Counted from the first letter of the stretch, positions 20,401-30,741 are shown. The stretch: 49,363 nucleotides of DNA from Bacteroides sp. 43_108 (GCA_001915545.1 MNQS01000119.1:1-49363), one strand, 5' to 3'. Made by a program: numbers and translations. Notes: generated from the sequence alone by a model not told the origin.

Positions 20401-21522
20401 ATGCTGAAAAAGATTAATATACTCAATTATAAAAATATTGCAGAAGCAGAATTGAGCTTTTCTGAAAGAATCAATTGTTTCGTTGGAAGCAACGGTGAGG
20501 GAAAGACGAATGTGCTTGATGCAATATATTTTCTTTCGTTCACAAAGAGCGCTACAAACTCCGTTGATTCAACGACTATCAGACATGGCGAGGAGTTCAT
20601 GATGCTACAGGGATTGTATGAGATTGATGGCAACGATGAAGAAATATACTGCGGTCTTAAAGCACATCAGAAAAAGCGATTCAGACGCAACAAGAAAGAA
20701 TATAAAAAGTTATCTGAACATATAGGATTCATTCCGCTCATCATTGTGTCGCCAAACGACAGTGCTCTAATAGCTGGAGGCAGTGACGAAAGGCGTAAAT
20801 TCATGGACGTTGTCATCTCGCAATATGACAATGACTATCTGCATCTTCTGGTCAGGTACAACAAGGCTCTACAGCAGAGAAATGCGTTGCTGAAAATGGA
20901 AGAAGAGCCAGATCTGGAACTGATGAAAGCCTTTGAAGAGGTAATGGCTGATGCCGGTGAACGCATTTATGAGAAACGATGCCAGTTCATAGAAAAATTA
21001 GTGCCAGTATTTCAGAAATTCTATACGGCCATATCCGGTGATCAGGAACAGGTCGGACTAGAATACATAAGCCACTGTCAGCGAGGGCCGTTGCTGGACG
21101 TCATACAAAGAGACAGATTCAAGGATCGCGCCATCGGTTATTCCTTGCACGGCGTGCACAAAGATGAACTTGAAATGACTCTAGGAGGATATCCAATAAA
21201 GCGAGAGGGATCGCAGGGCCAGAACAAGACGTATTTGATTTCTTTGAAATTGGCGCAGTTTGATTTTCTTAAAGAGAAAGACGGAAGAAAATGCCCTCTC
21301 CTATTGCTTGACGATATTTTCGATAAACTTGACTCTAAAAGAGTCGAACAGATAATAAGAATTGTCGGCGGTGGTGATTTCGGACAGATATTCATTACTG
21401 ACACCAACAGGGAGAACCTCGACAAGATTCTTGAACGTTCTCAAGGACAATACAAGATATTTACAGTTTGCGGAGGACGTATCACAGATACTTCTTCTAC
21501 AGAAACAACGAATGAAGAATGA
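20401..21522 (+). CDS. recF: DNA replication and repair protein RecF
   Basis: A 373-residue SMC-like ATPase that helps load RecA at single-strand gaps. Walker A is GSNGEGKT (residues 29-36), the signature motif is in REGSQGQNKTYLISLK, and Walker B is LLLLDDIFDKLD, followed by the D-loop region and IFITDTN. Length is normal. The stop overlaps the next start (ATGA at 21519-21522), so the DUF721 protein is translationally coupled. No dnaA, dnaN or gyrB adjoins it here, unlike in many other phyla. Confidence 0.96.
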   Translation: MLKKINILNYKNIAEAELSFSERINCFVGSNGEGKTNVLDAIYFLSFTKSATNSVDSTTIRHGEEFMMLQGLYEIDGNDEEIYCGLKAHQKKRFRRNKKEYKKLSEHIGFIPLIIVSPNDSALIAGGSDERRKFMDVVISQYDNDYLHLLVRYNKALQQRNALLKMEEEPDLELMKAFEEVMADAGERIYEKRCQFIEKLVPVFQKFYTAISGDQEQVGLEYISHCQRGPLLDVIQRDRFKDRAIGYSLHGVHKDELEMTLGGYPIKREGSQGQNKTYLISLKLAQFDFLKEKDGRKCPLLLLDDIFDKLDSKRVEQIIRIVGGGDFGQIFITDTNRENLDKILERSQGQYKIFTVCGGRITDTSSTETTNEE

Positions 21523-21809
21523 GGCGCAAGAATACAGAACAGATTGGAGACATAATAATGCAGTTTCTCAGAAGCGAGGGACTGGAGACACCTCTCAACC
21601 AATATAGACTGATTGAGGCATGGAAAGATGTACTAGGGCAAGACATTGGAAAATATACAGGCGAAATGTTCATTAAAAATCAGACACTGCATGTGCAGAT
21701 AAAGTCATCGGTGCTCAAACAGGACTTGATGATGTCGAGAAGCAACATCATAAAAAGGCTCAATGAATATGTCAAAGCAAACGTAATAACTGAAATTATT
21801 TTCCACTGA
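21519..21809 (+). CDS. DUF721 (DciA-like) protein
   Basis: A 96-residue basic protein with the DUF721 pattern: I-x-x-FLRSEGLETPLNQYRLIEAWKDVLG at the start and the FIKNQTLHVQIKSSVLKQDLMMSR strand-helix later. Members include DciA, a helicase-loading factor of bacteria without DnaC. The 4-base ATGA overlap with recF is a strong sign of coupling and supports a DNA replication or repair role. Confidence 0.88.
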   Translation: MRRKNTEQIGDIIMQFLRSEGLETPLNQYRLIEAWKDVLGQDIGKYTGEMFIKNQTLHVQIKSSVLKQDLMMSRSNIIKRLNEYVKANVITEIIFH

Positions 21810-21887
21810 AACAGTATGCTCAGCGCATGAGGATACTTAAAAGACAAATATTTCGTGCATTTTTTTCAATTATTATAGAAAAACAGC

Positions 21888-21895
21888 TAAATTTG
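21888..21895 (+). promoter_or_regulatory. Putative -7 promoter element before the TPR-ribH pair
   Basis: TAAATTTG followed by CG matches TAnnTTTG, 70 bases before the start at 21966. Confidence 0.5.
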
Positions 21896-21965
21896 CGCGG
21901 TTTATGTACGAAACACGCATAAACTGCAAGTCAATTCGAAATAATAAAAACAACAAAATAAAAAA

Positions 21966-22637
21966 ATGGCAAAGACAACAAAAAAAGAACCAACTGGTTT
22001 GGAACTAGAGTTGGGAAAATCTGAAGCATTCATCGAGAAGAATCTCAAAGGCATCATCATCGCTATTGTAGCAGTAATCGTATGTGTATGCGGTTATTAC
22101 ATCTACAAGAACCACATGGACGAAGTTGAAAAGAAGGCAGAAGTCGCACTCTACAAGAGTCAGACTTATTTCGCTCAGGAACAGTATGAGACAGCCCTTA
22201 ACGGCGACAGCATCAGCAGAACCGGTTTCCTCAAGATTATCGACCAGTACAGCGGAACAAAAACTGCCAACCTTGCAAAGCTTTACGCTGCTATCTGCTA
22301 CGCCAACACAAACAAGTATGATGAAGCTATCAAGTATTTCGAGGATTTCAACCAGGAAGATGATCAGATGATTTCTCCTGCTTCAATCGCAGCTCTCGGA
22401 AACTGCTACATTCAGAAAGGCAATACTGAGAAAGGTGTAAAGCTTCTTGTTGAGGCAGCAGACAAGGCTGACAACAACACTCTGAGTCCAATATTCCTTC
22501 TTCAGGCAGGTGAGGTTTATGAGTCTCTCAATCAGAATGATAAGGCTCTTGAACTCTACAACAGAATCAAGAAGGATTACTTCAGATCTCCTCTGAGCCA
22601 GGACATCGACAAATACATCAACAGAGCTACAAAATAA
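21966..22637 (+). CDS. Membrane-anchored tetratricopeptide repeat protein
   Basis: A 223-residue protein with a short charged N-terminus, one membrane helix at about residues 29-48 (GIIIAIVAVIVCVCGYYIYK) and then TPR-like helices (ALYKSQTYFAQEQYETAL, KLYAAICYANTNKYDEAIKYF, AALGNCYIQKGNTEKGVKLL, QAGEVYESLNQNDKALELY). The arrangement resembles YfgM/TPR anchors that face the periplasm. Codon choice (CTC, TCT, AAG) looks like that of a well-expressed gene. It precedes ribH by 81 bases; I know of no direct link to riboflavin synthesis. Confidence 0.85.
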   Translation: MAKTTKKEPTGLELELGKSEAFIEKNLKGIIIAIVAVIVCVCGYYIYKNHMDEVEKKAEVALYKSQTYFAQEQYETALNGDSISRTGFLKIIDQYSGTKTANLAKLYAAICYANTNKYDEAIKYFEDFNQEDDQMISPASIAALGNCYIQKGNTEKGVKLLVEAADKADNNTLSPIFLLQAGEVYESLNQNDKALELYNRIKKDYFRSPLSQDIDKYINRATK

Positions 22638-22718
22638 GATTTCAACATAACCTCAGCCCTGATTGCCATTGCATGAAGGACAAGAGTGAATAAGAAATCT
22701 CAAACAAGAGTATAGAAT

Positions 22719-23222
22719 ATGGCAACAAAGTATCATAACCTGTCAGACTATGATTTGAATTCAGTGCCTGACGCTTCAGAAATGAAGTTCGGAATCGTTG
22801 TTAGCGAATGGAACAACAATATCACAGGTGCACTGCTTGAGGGTGCTTGCCGCACGCTGGAAAAGCATGGAGCAAGAGAAGAGAACATAAAGGTGTTCAC
22901 CGTGCCTGGAAGTTTTGAGCTGACATACGCTAGTGCACAGATGGTGAAGCAAGGAGTAGATGCTGTGATTGCCATCGGATGCGTGGTCAGAGGCGACACA
23001 CCACATTTCGACTACATCTGTGAAGGTACAACTTACGGACTTGCGCACTTGAACGCTACGCAGGATGTACCAGTAATCTACGGTCTGATAACTACAAATG
23101 ACATGCAGCAGGCAGAAGACCGCAGTGGAGGTAAACTTGGCAACAAGGGAGATGAATGCGCCGTCACAGCTATCAAGATGGCAGACTATGCAAGAAAAAT
23201 CAAACACGGTCTTAACAAATGA
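22719..23222 (+). CDS. ribH: 6,7-dimethyl-8-ribityllumazine synthase
   Basis: A 167-residue cytoplasmic enzyme that condenses 5-amino-6-ribitylaminouracil with 3,4-dihydroxy-2-butanone-4-phosphate, the penultimate step of riboflavin synthesis. Visible signatures: [13 protein letters not shown] (substrate pocket), [33 protein letters not shown] with the catalytic His after the conserved GDTPHF, and [18 protein letters not shown]. No other rib gene is adjacent and no FMN riboswitch was recognised upstream. A strong terminator follows. Confidence 0.97.
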   Translation: MATKYHNLSDYDLNSVPDASEMKFGIVVSEWNNNITGALLEGACRTLEKHGAREENIKVFTVPGSFELTYASAQMVKQGVDAVIAIGCVVRGDTPHFDYICEGTTYGLAHLNATQDVPVIYGLITTNDMQQAEDRSGGKLGNKGDECAVTAIKMADYARKIKHGLNK

Positions 23223-23269
23223 TAAGACACATGGGTAAGTTCTAATAACAACAGAACTTTTCGATAAAC

Positions 23270-23317
23270 ACAAGGGAGGATGAAGCATAAATCAGCTTAT
23301 CCTCCCTTGTTTTATTT
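23270..23317 (+). terminator. Rho-independent terminator after ribH
   Basis: ACAAGGGAGGAT (23270-23281) pairs perfectly with ATCCTCCCTTGT (23299-23310) over a 17-base loop and is followed by TTTATTT. Confidence 0.93.
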
Positions 23318-23402
23318 CTGGTGGATTGAATACTCCAGTTATATCGTATCTTCGGCACTGATATTAATGGATGCATCTATTTCCCACGTGTAAAAAAATG
23401 CG

Positions 23403-23410
23403 TATTTTTG
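23403..23410 (+). promoter_or_regulatory. Putative -7 promoter element for the TamB-like gene
   Basis: TATTTTTG followed by C matches the consensus. Transcription would begin near 23415-23420, which rules out the ATG at 23398 as a start and bears on the start-codon question of the next gene. Confidence 0.6.
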
Positions 23411-23489
23411 CAGTAAAATAGTTAAGTTAGAGGATAAAGCCATCAAAAAGATAAAGCACATAGTTAGAGGAATCGTAGGAGGAATACTT

Positions 23490-26400
23490 GTGTTGTATTT
23501 CGGCCTGATTCTGCTGTTCAGTTTCCCATTCATGCAAAACATGTTGGCAAGCTGTGCTTCAGAGTATTTATCTGACTTGCTGGATACAGAAGTTCATGTC
23601 GGTAGTGTCAGTCCTGGACTACTGAACAGACTCATCATCGATGATATAGACATCAAGGACCAGAAAGGCAAAGACATGCTTAAGATTGCCAGAACATCGG
23701 CAAGCATAAGTGTTGCTTCGCTTTTCCACGGACAAATTAATATTTCAAGTTCACAGCTATTCGGAGTAAAGTGCGTTTTGTACAAAAAAGACGAAAAGTC
23801 TTTACCCAACTATCAGTTCGTGCTTGATGCTTTCAAGTCGGACAAGAAAGAAAGCAAATCGAGCATAAACCTCAGAATAAATTCTTTCATAATGAGGCAC
23901 GCAAATCTGAAGTATGACGTGCTTGATGCGGAAAAAACTCCGGAAAAACTCAACATGAATCATCTTGATTTGAGGAATCTGGCCGCCACAATCTCACTCA
24001 AGGCATTTACCCCCGACTCGCTGAATCTTTCTGTAAAAAGACTAAATATCACGGAGAAAAACTCCGGGCTTCACATTGCAAATTTTCAAACAAAAATTGA
24101 AGCCAACAAAAGGACGGCTCTCATGTCTAAATTGTGTCTGACAATGGATGAGAGCCGGCTGAACATTGATACACTTGTGGCCGGATATGGATTTGACAAG
24201 AACAATAAGTTTGTTATCAAGTCATTTTCAACTGGAATTTCAGAAACAGTTCTAAGTGCAAGGGATTTCAGATGTCTTGTACCCGAACTTAACAAAGTGG
24301 ATGCTAGAATCAATGTTGGATGCAACATTGAAGGCAACAATGAACATATCAGACTTAAGAATGTCTCTGTTAAGACAGACAATGACGACATAGCTATCCT
24401 ACTTGATGCATCCATTGATTACTACAGAAGCAAACATCCATTTCTTTCGGCTGACATAAACAATGTTGACATAAGTTCTGACGGAACTGAAATGCTTGTA
24501 AAAAGTCTTTCCGTAGATGAAAATACAGCCAAAATCCTCGAAAGGCTTGGCGATATTAATTTTTCCGGAAATGTATCAGTAGGCATGAATACTCTTTATG
24601 CCAAAGGTAAAATGGTTTGCGATGCAGGTGATCTTTCGATGGACTGTGGCATCGGCAAGGAAAAGAATCTGATGGGGCATATTTCTTCTGACAACCTTGA
24701 GGTAGGAGAAATACTTGACAACGATAAATTAGGTAATGTTTCATTCGATATAGACGTTGATGGACGCATTGCAGACAAGACATACCCGATAGGAACAATT
24801 GACGGCGATCTCATGCTTTTTGAATATGCCGGCTATCAATATCAAAATATTTCATTGGACGCAAACTCTGACGGTGAAAACATTGGAGGAAAGCTGAATA
24901 TCGACGACGAAAATCTGAAGCTGAATATTGACGGTCTCGTGCGTCCAACGGGCAATATGCCAAAGGCAAAGATTGCAGTAAACGTAAAGGATTTCAATCC
25001 TAAAAGTCTCAATCTTACGCAGAAATTTGCAGATGAAAAATATGCATTCAATTTGACTGCCGATCTCGTAGGAAAAAACATTGACAATGTTCTCGGAAGC
25101 ATCAGTGTAGACTCAATTGAAGTCATAACACCTGAAAGACGTATCGTAACGGATAATATCAGAATCACATCACGCGCAGTGGACAGACGCAATAAGCACG
25201 TCACTATTGCGAGCGAATTTATCAATGCTGATATTAACGGCGATTTTGGTTATACTGATATCGTCAACAGCATACAAAATAGATTAAGCCATCACTTGCC
25301 GTCGTTGGCCAAAAGAAAGAGTCGCACACATAACAATTTTGCTTTCGACATGACGATTTCTGACTCAGAGATGTTCAGACATTTGACAGAGCTGCCAGCA
25401 AGTATGGCTGAAAATGTTGTGTTGAAAGGAGTCGTTGATGACGCATCTGGCAACGCTTCAATAGCATTGCTTGCACCTAAGGTATATTACAACAACACTT
25501 TATATGACTCGATTTCAATAATTTGCCAGGATTGCAGTGATTCACTGGATATTGGTATAAATCTTGAACGCATCAACGATAAGGGACAGAAGACTGCCTT
25601 CGCAATATCTGCATATGCAAAAGACGACAAGCTTGATGCAGGTTTCGGATGGAGGAATCTTGACGGCATCGATATGGAAGGAAAAATCGGTGCAATTGCA
25701 CAATTCACAGATAGTCTCGGAAAAAGAAAGACTTCCATTAATCTTAAGAAGACACAGATAAATATCAATAATACGCTTTGGCAGGTTCATCCATCAGCCG
25801 TAAGTATTTATGGAAAAGAAATAACTTGCAACGGTATAATGATAAACCATGTCGATCAGCACATCAAGATCGACGGAAAGATTTCCGACACACCAGGCGA
25901 CTCACTTATAGCCGACATAAGTAAGATGCAGCTTGAGTATATTCTCGATTTGGTTAATTTCCACGCTGTAGAATTCAAAGGCAAAGCATCAGGACGCGCT
26001 ATTGTGTCCGATTTTTATAACAAACCTAAAGCAGACGCATACCTTCTTGTCGATGGTTTTTCCTTGCAAGGCGGTGTACTTGGCAATGCAAAACTTCACG
26101 GAAGTTGGAATGAAGAAATTAAGGGTATATCAATCACAGGACAGATTGATGATATCATTGAGGGACGTACAACTAAAGTTGACGGATACGTATCTCCAGG
26201 CAATAACGACATTGACCTTCTTATCGGCACGAACAAAACAAGTGCAAAGTTCCTCAACGGCTTTATCGGTGGCATATTCAGCAATATAGACGGAGACATT
26301 GACGGATATCTGAGAGTATGCGGTCCTTTGAACGAGATAAATCTGCTAGGCGACATTGTACCGCGAATCAACATGACACTCAATGCTACGAATGTAACTT

Positions 26401-27923
26401 ATCACACACTCGGCGATACAATAAAGTTGCGTCCCTACTCTTTCCGGTTTGACGATATAAGACTGGCAGACAAAAAGAACAATACCGGTATCGTCAACGG
26501 TGAAGTCAAGCACAGAAATCTCACCGATTTCTCCTACAGATTCAGGATCGATGCAGACAATCTTACATGTTATGACGAAAGAGTCTTCAATGAAGACAAA
26601 TTTTATGCAACAGTATATGCCGACGGTCAAGTCAACATAAATGGTGAAGACGGAAAACCTCTGCACATCAATGCCTACATAAAACCTCAAAAAGGAAGCG
26701 TGTTTGCTTATGATGCTGCAACTCCGGATGTTATGACAAACAGCAGTTTCATTACATTCAGAGACCGCTCTTCTGCACCGTCAGTCCCGAATCTGATAAG
26801 TGATGATGAAAATGCAAATGAAAAAACTGACAGTGTAAACACCATTCCAAACGAAGAATATGACACTGAATATACTGGCGACATATACATCAATTTCAAT
26901 GTAGACCTAACTCCTGAAACGGAGATAAAGATGCGAATGGACAATACGCAGGATGGTTTCATAAGCACCTATGGAAATGGAGTCATAAACGCTCAGTACC
27001 ACAACAAAGGTGCGTTTAACATGTACGGCAAGTACAACATTACCAGCGGTAAATACCGACTCTACCTCCATGACATCGTATACCGAGACCTTTCCATCCA
27101 AAATGGCAGCAGCGTGGAATTCAACGGTGCTCCATTCGATGCAAATATCCATCTTATTTGCTGGCACACCATCAATTCTGTACCTCTGAGCGACCTCATA
27201 GGTAGTACTTCATATTCGCAGAACAACAAAACCAAGGTAATCTGCATAATGGATGTATCAGGTAAACTGGGAAACACCAATATCAATTTCGACATAGATC
27301 TGCCTACTGTAAGCGAAGAAGAAAAGCAACTCGTCAGAAGCATGATCAGTACCGAAGAAGAGAAGAATATGCAGCTTCTCTACCTGCTCGGTCTCGGACG
27401 CTTCTATACATACGATTACGCACGTGCCGACAACAGCGGCAACAGCTCAAGCCAGGCCATGAGTTCTCTCCTCTCGTCGACTTTGAGCGGACAGATCAAT
27501 CAGATGCTTTCCTCTATAATCGGCAGCGAGAGCAACTGGAATTTCGGAACCAGTCTTACGACAGGCGAAAAAGGATGGGAAGATATGGATATTGAAGGAG
27601 TGCTCAGCGGACGTCTTCTTAACGACCGCCTGCTCATTAATGGAAATTTCGGATACAGGGACAACACCTTTAATCAAAAAAGCACGAACTTTGTGGGCGA
27701 CTTCGATATCAGATGGAGATTGAAGGAAAACGGCAATACATATCTGAGAGCATACAATCAGACAAACGACAGATATTTCACAAAAGCGACATTGACCACA
27801 CAGGGAATAGGATTCTCTTATCAGAAAGACTTCGAGTCGTTCATGGAACTTTTCACCTTCAAACGTAGAATGTCGAAAAAGATATCTGAACAAAAAACAG
27901 AAACGAAAACAAACGATAAATAG
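23490..27923 (+). CDS. TamB-like (DUF490) translocation/assembly protein
   Basis: About 1477 residues: an N-terminal membrane anchor (LILLFSFPFMQNML), then a very long periplasmic chain of beta-rich repeats (for example GDLMLFEYAGYQYQNISLD), and a DUF490 C-terminus (FGYRDNTFNQKSTNFVGDFDIRWRL). TamB-type proteins bridge the envelope and help outer-membrane protein or lipid transport. The given start is a GTG with AGGAGGA at 23477-23483, but the in-frame codons upstream encode AIKKIKHIVRGIVGG, a typical basic lead into such an anchor, with no ATG, GTG or TTG. The real start may be the ATC at 23442 (see findings). nadE follows 4 bases after the stop. Confidence 0.88.
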   Translation: MLYFGLILLFSFPFMQNMLASCASEYLSDLLDTEVHVGSVSPGLLNRLIIDDIDIKDQKGKDMLKIARTSASISVASLFHGQINISSSQLFGVKCVLYKKDEKSLPNYQFVLDAFKSDKKESKSSINLRINSFIMRHANLKYDVLDAEKTPEKLNMNHLDLRNLAATISLKAFTPDSLNLSVKRLNITEKNSGLHIANFQTKIEANKRTALMSKLCLTMDESRLNIDTLVAGYGFDKNNKFVIKSFSTGISETVLSARDFRCLVPELNKVDARINVGCNIEGNNEHIRLKNVSVKTDNDDIAILLDASIDYYRSKHPFLSADINNVDISSDGTEMLVKSLSVDENTAKILERLGDINFSGNVSVGMNTLYAKGKMVCDAGDLSMDCGIGKEKNLMGHISSDNLEVGEILDNDKLGNVSFDIDVDGRIADKTYPIGTIDGDLMLFEYAGYQYQNISLDANSDGENIGGKLNIDDENLKLNIDGLVRPTGNMPKAKIAVNVKDFNPKSLNLTQKFADEKYAFNLTADLVGKNIDNVLGSISVDSIEVITPERRIVTDNIRITSRAVDRRNKHVTIASEFINADINGDFGYTDIVNSIQNRLSHHLPSLAKRKSRTHNNFAFDMTISDSEMFRHLTELPASMAENVVLKGVVDDASGNASIALLAPKVYYNNTLYDSISIICQDCSDSLDIGINLERINDKGQKTAFAISAYAKDDKLDAGFGWRNLDGIDMEGKIGAIAQFTDSLGKRKTSINLKKTQININNTLWQVHPSAVSIYGKEITCNGIMINHVDQHIKIDGKISDTPGDSLIADISKMQLEYILDLVNFHAVEFKGKASGRAIVSDFYNKPKADAYLLVDGFSLQGGVLGNAKLHGSWNEEIKGISITGQIDDIIEGRTTKVDGYVSPGNNDIDLLIGTNKTSAKFLNGFIGGIFSNIDGDIDGYLRVCGPLNEINLLGDIVPRINMTLNATNVTYHTLGDTIKLRPYSFRFDDIRLADKKNNTGIVNGEVKHRNLTDFSYRFRIDADNLTCYDERVFNEDKFYATVYADGQVNINGEDGKPLHINAYIKPQKGSVFAYDAATPDVMTNSSFITFRDRSSAPSVPNLISDDENANEKTDSVNTIPNEEYDTEYTGDIYINFNVDLTPETEIKMRMDNTQDGFISTYGNGVINAQYHNKGAFNMYGKYNITSGKYRLYLHDIVYRDLSIQNGSSVEFNGAPFDANIHLICWHTINSVPLSDLIGSTSYSQNNKTKVICIMDVSGKLGNTNINFDIDLPTVSEEEKQLVRSMISTEEEKNMQLLYLLGLGRFYTYDYARADNSGNSSSQAMSSLLSSTLSGQINQMLSSIIGSESNWNFGTSLTTGEKGWEDMDIEGVLSGRLLNDRLLINGNFGYRDNTFNQKSTNFVGDFDIRWRLKENGNTYLRAYNQTNDRYFTKATLTTQGIGFSYQKDFESFMELFTFKRRMSKKISEQKTETKTNDK

Positions 27924-27927
27924 CAGT

Positions 27928-29871
27928 ATGAATTACGGATTTATTAAAGTCGCAGCCGCTGTACCGAATGTAAAGGTGGCTGATTGCAGTTTCAATGAAA
28001 TGCACATTGAGAATCTTGTGGCTCAGGCCGAAGGCAAGGGCGTGGAAATAATCTGTTTCCCTGAATTGTCCATGACCGGCTATACCTGCGGTGATCTCTT
28101 TGCACAGCAGCTTCTTCTTGACAGCGCCGAAAATGCTCTTTTCAGGCTGCTCGACTTTACTCGTTCACTGAACATCATTACCATCATCGGTATGCCAGTG
28201 CAGATGAATTCAACACTCATCAACAGTGCCGTGTTGATACAGGGCGGAAAGATTCTTGGAATCGTGCCTAAGACATACCTTCCTAACTATAAGGAATTCT
28301 ATGAAAAGAGATGGTTTACATCTGCACTCGACCACGAAAGTACTAACGTACATATCTGCGGACAGAATGTGCCGGTAAGCCGAAACATCATATTCAACAC
28401 AACCCAGGGTAAATTTGCCGTTGAACTTTGCGAAGACATGTGGGCTCCTATCCCGCCAAGTTCTGAACTTGCCCTGCGCGGTGCGGAAATAATATTCAAC
28501 CTCTCAGCCGACAATGAAGGCATCTGCAAGCACAAATATGTATGCTCGCTCATAGCTCAGCAGTCAGCACGCTGCATAGCCGGATATGTATTCTCTTCAT
28601 GCGGATTCGGCGAGTCAACGCAGGACGTAGTATTTGCCGGAAACGGTATAATCTACGAAAACGGTCTTATGCTTGCCCACAGCAAGAGATTCTCTTTCGA
28701 GGAACAGCTTGTAATCACAGAAATCGATGTAGAGAAAATAAGAGCTGAAAGAAGAATGAACTCTACATTCGGAACCAGCGTAGGCACCCTTTCACAGAAG
28801 GATACAATAAATGTCGACTGCACATCGCACATGCTGGGCGAGCTCAAGCTTACACGTAAAATCGATCCGCATCCATTTGTTCCGACAGGAGCAGAACTTG
28901 ACGAAAGATGCGAAGAAATCTTCGCCATACAGGTTCAAGGTCTTGCCCAGCGCATAGTCCATACCAATGCGGCAACAGTTGTACTGGGAATTTCAGGCGG
29001 ACTTGACTCCACGCTTGCCTTGCTCGTTTGCGCTAAGACGATGGACAAACTCAAGAGGAAGAGAAAAGACATCATCGGTGTTACAATGCCTGGTTTCGGC
29101 ACAACAGACAGGACATACCACAACGCCATATCATTGATGCAATCTTTAGGCATTACAATAAAAGAAATCAGCATCAAGGACGCCTGCATCCAGCACTTCA
29201 AGGATATCGGCCACAACATAGACGTTCAGGATGTAACATACGAGAATGCACAGGCACGCGAAAGGACACAGATACTTATGGATTTGGCCAACAAGTTCAA
29301 CGGTTTTGTTGTGGGCACAGGCGATCTCTCGGAACTTGCATTGGGTTGGGCAACTTACAATGCCGACCACATGTCAAATTATGGAGTGAACTGTTCTATT
29401 CCTAAGACACTTGTAAAGCACCTCGTAACATGGGTTGCTCAGAACAGCATCGATGAGGAGTCCAAGGCAACACTGCTTGACATTGTCGATACGCCTATCA
29501 GCCCAGAACTCATACCTGCCGACAAATACGGAAACATACAGCAGAAGACAGAAGACCTCGTCGGACCATACGAACTGCACGATTTCTTCCTTTACAACTT
29601 CATAAGATTCGGCTTCAGTCCTTCAAAGATTTATTTCCTCGCACAGCAGGCATTCAACAGCAACGAAGGCATCACTGCAAAGTATGACGACAGCACCATA
29701 AAGAAGTGGCTGACAACATTCTGCAGAAGATTCTTCACCCAGCAGTTCAAGCGTTCTTGTCTGCCAGACGGCCCTAAGGTAGGAAGTGTTTCACTCAGCC
29801 CTAGAGGCGACTGGCGCATGCCTAGCGATGCAAGCTACGCAATGTGGGTAAGCGAATGTGAGGCCATGTAA
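27928..29871 (+). CDS. nadE: Glutamine-dependent NAD(+) synthase
   Basis: A 647-residue cytoplasmic enzyme converting nicotinate adenine dinucleotide, ATP and glutamine to NAD. The N-terminal nitrilase-type glutaminase has its triad at Glu46 (CFPELSMTGY), Lys115 (VPKTYLPN) and Cys168 (VELCEDMW). The C-terminal synthetase carries the PP-loop SGGLDS at 356-361 and GTGDLSELALGWATYNADHM. Length and two-domain form match the long class of NadE. It begins 4 bases after the TamB-like stop. Confidence 0.96.
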   Translation: MNYGFIKVAAAVPNVKVADCSFNEMHIENLVAQAEGKGVEIICFPELSMTGYTCGDLFAQQLLLDSAENALFRLLDFTRSLNIITIIGMPVQMNSTLINSAVLIQGGKILGIVPKTYLPNYKEFYEKRWFTSALDHESTNVHICGQNVPVSRNIIFNTTQGKFAVELCEDMWAPIPPSSELALRGAEIIFNLSADNEGICKHKYVCSLIAQQSARCIAGYVFSSCGFGESTQDVVFAGNGIIYENGLMLAHSKRFSFEEQLVITEIDVEKIRAERRMNSTFGTSVGTLSQKDTINVDCTSHMLGELKLTRKIDPHPFVPTGAELDERCEEIFAIQVQGLAQRIVHTNAATVVLGISGGLDSTLALLVCAKTMDKLKRKRKDIIGVTMPGFGTTDRTYHNAISLMQSLGITIKEISIKDACIQHFKDIGHNIDVQDVTYENAQARERTQILMDLANKFNGFVVGTGDLSELALGWATYNADHMSNYGVNCSIPKTLVKHLVTWVAQNSIDEESKATLLDIVDTPISPELIPADKYGNIQQKTEDLVGPYELHDFFLYNFIRFGFSPSKIYFLAQQAFNSNEGITAKYDDSTIKKWLTTFCRRFFTQQFKRSCLPDGPKVGSVSLSPRGDWRMPSDASYAMWVSECEAM

Positions 29872-29907
29872 TATTTTGTACTTAAAGATACATACGACCT
29901 TTATTTT

Positions 29908-30687
29908 ATGGTAAACAGAGAAATCACCAAGGAAAATCTTGATGATATATATAATTCGGGATTCGATTCTGAAGAATTCAAACAGAAAGACCCTTGCGGC
30001 ATAGTGTATGAGCTGATGAAACATACAGACAATCAGCTCGACATCGAAATAGGTGCATTGCTTACCGCAATGATTGCCTGGGGCAACAGAAAAGCCATAC
30101 GCTCTGCCGCGTTGACCATGCTTAGAGATGAAATGAACTGGCATCCAGCTCATTTCATCCTAAGCCATGCTTACGAGCAATCCTATGCAAATGCAAAAAA
30201 CAATTGTGTCTACCGCACACTGAATGTAGATACTTTCAAGCAGATATGTTCCAATATTGCAGACTCCCTACAGGGATTTTCCACAATCGAAGAAATGATT
30301 GAAGGCAAATCCTCCAAGGACGCAATTGCACAAATATGCAGAATGCTTGAGCCTGCTAAAGTCGGCACTATGGACAAATCCGCATGCAAGCGCGTATGCA
30401 TGTATTTCAGATGGATGACAAGACATCAGGCGCCCGACATGGGACTCTGGAAAAACCGCAGCGAAGCCGACCTCTATGCTGTCATGGATGTACATGTGTG
30501 CGATTTGACAATGTCGATTCTGAAAAATAAGCGCCCTACATGGAAAGCCGTTGTGGAACTGACAGATATATTCAAAAGTTGGGACAGCACAGATCCCTTG
30601 AAGTACGACATTGCACTTATGACTTTGTCTGACAGAATTGACGAGGAAGAAAAAATTATTAATAGTTGGGGTAAGCAGAACAGATAA
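29908..30687 (+). CDS. TIGR02757-family (DUF2400) protein
   Basis: A 259-residue soluble protein of a widespread but uncharacterised family. Recognisable features are the DPCGIVYELM start, DIEIGALLTAMIAWGNRKAI, and MYFRWMTRHQAPDMGLWK with the later VHVCDLTMSI. These resemble helix-hairpin-helix DNA glycosylase folds, so a nucleic-acid role has been suspected, but none is demonstrated that I know of. It follows nadE by 36 bases. Confidence 0.82.
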   Translation: MVNREITKENLDDIYNSGFDSEEFKQKDPCGIVYELMKHTDNQLDIEIGALLTAMIAWGNRKAIRSAALTMLRDEMNWHPAHFILSHAYEQSYANAKNNCVYRTLNVDTFKQICSNIADSLQGFSTIEEMIEGKSSKDAIAQICRMLEPAKVGTMDKSACKRVCMYFRWMTRHQAPDMGLWKNRSEADLYAVMDVHVCDLTMSILKNKRPTWKAVVELTDIFKSWDSTDPLKYDIALMTLSDRIDEEEKIINSWGKQNR

Positions 30688-30741
30688 ACATATTTTTGCA
30701 TTTTATACAACATTTTAAATCAGGCATTATAAGCATTGCTA

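Noticed and set aside
22638..22718. FMN riboswitch before ribH
   Set aside because: The 81-base gap is too short and lacks the conserved RFN-element helices.
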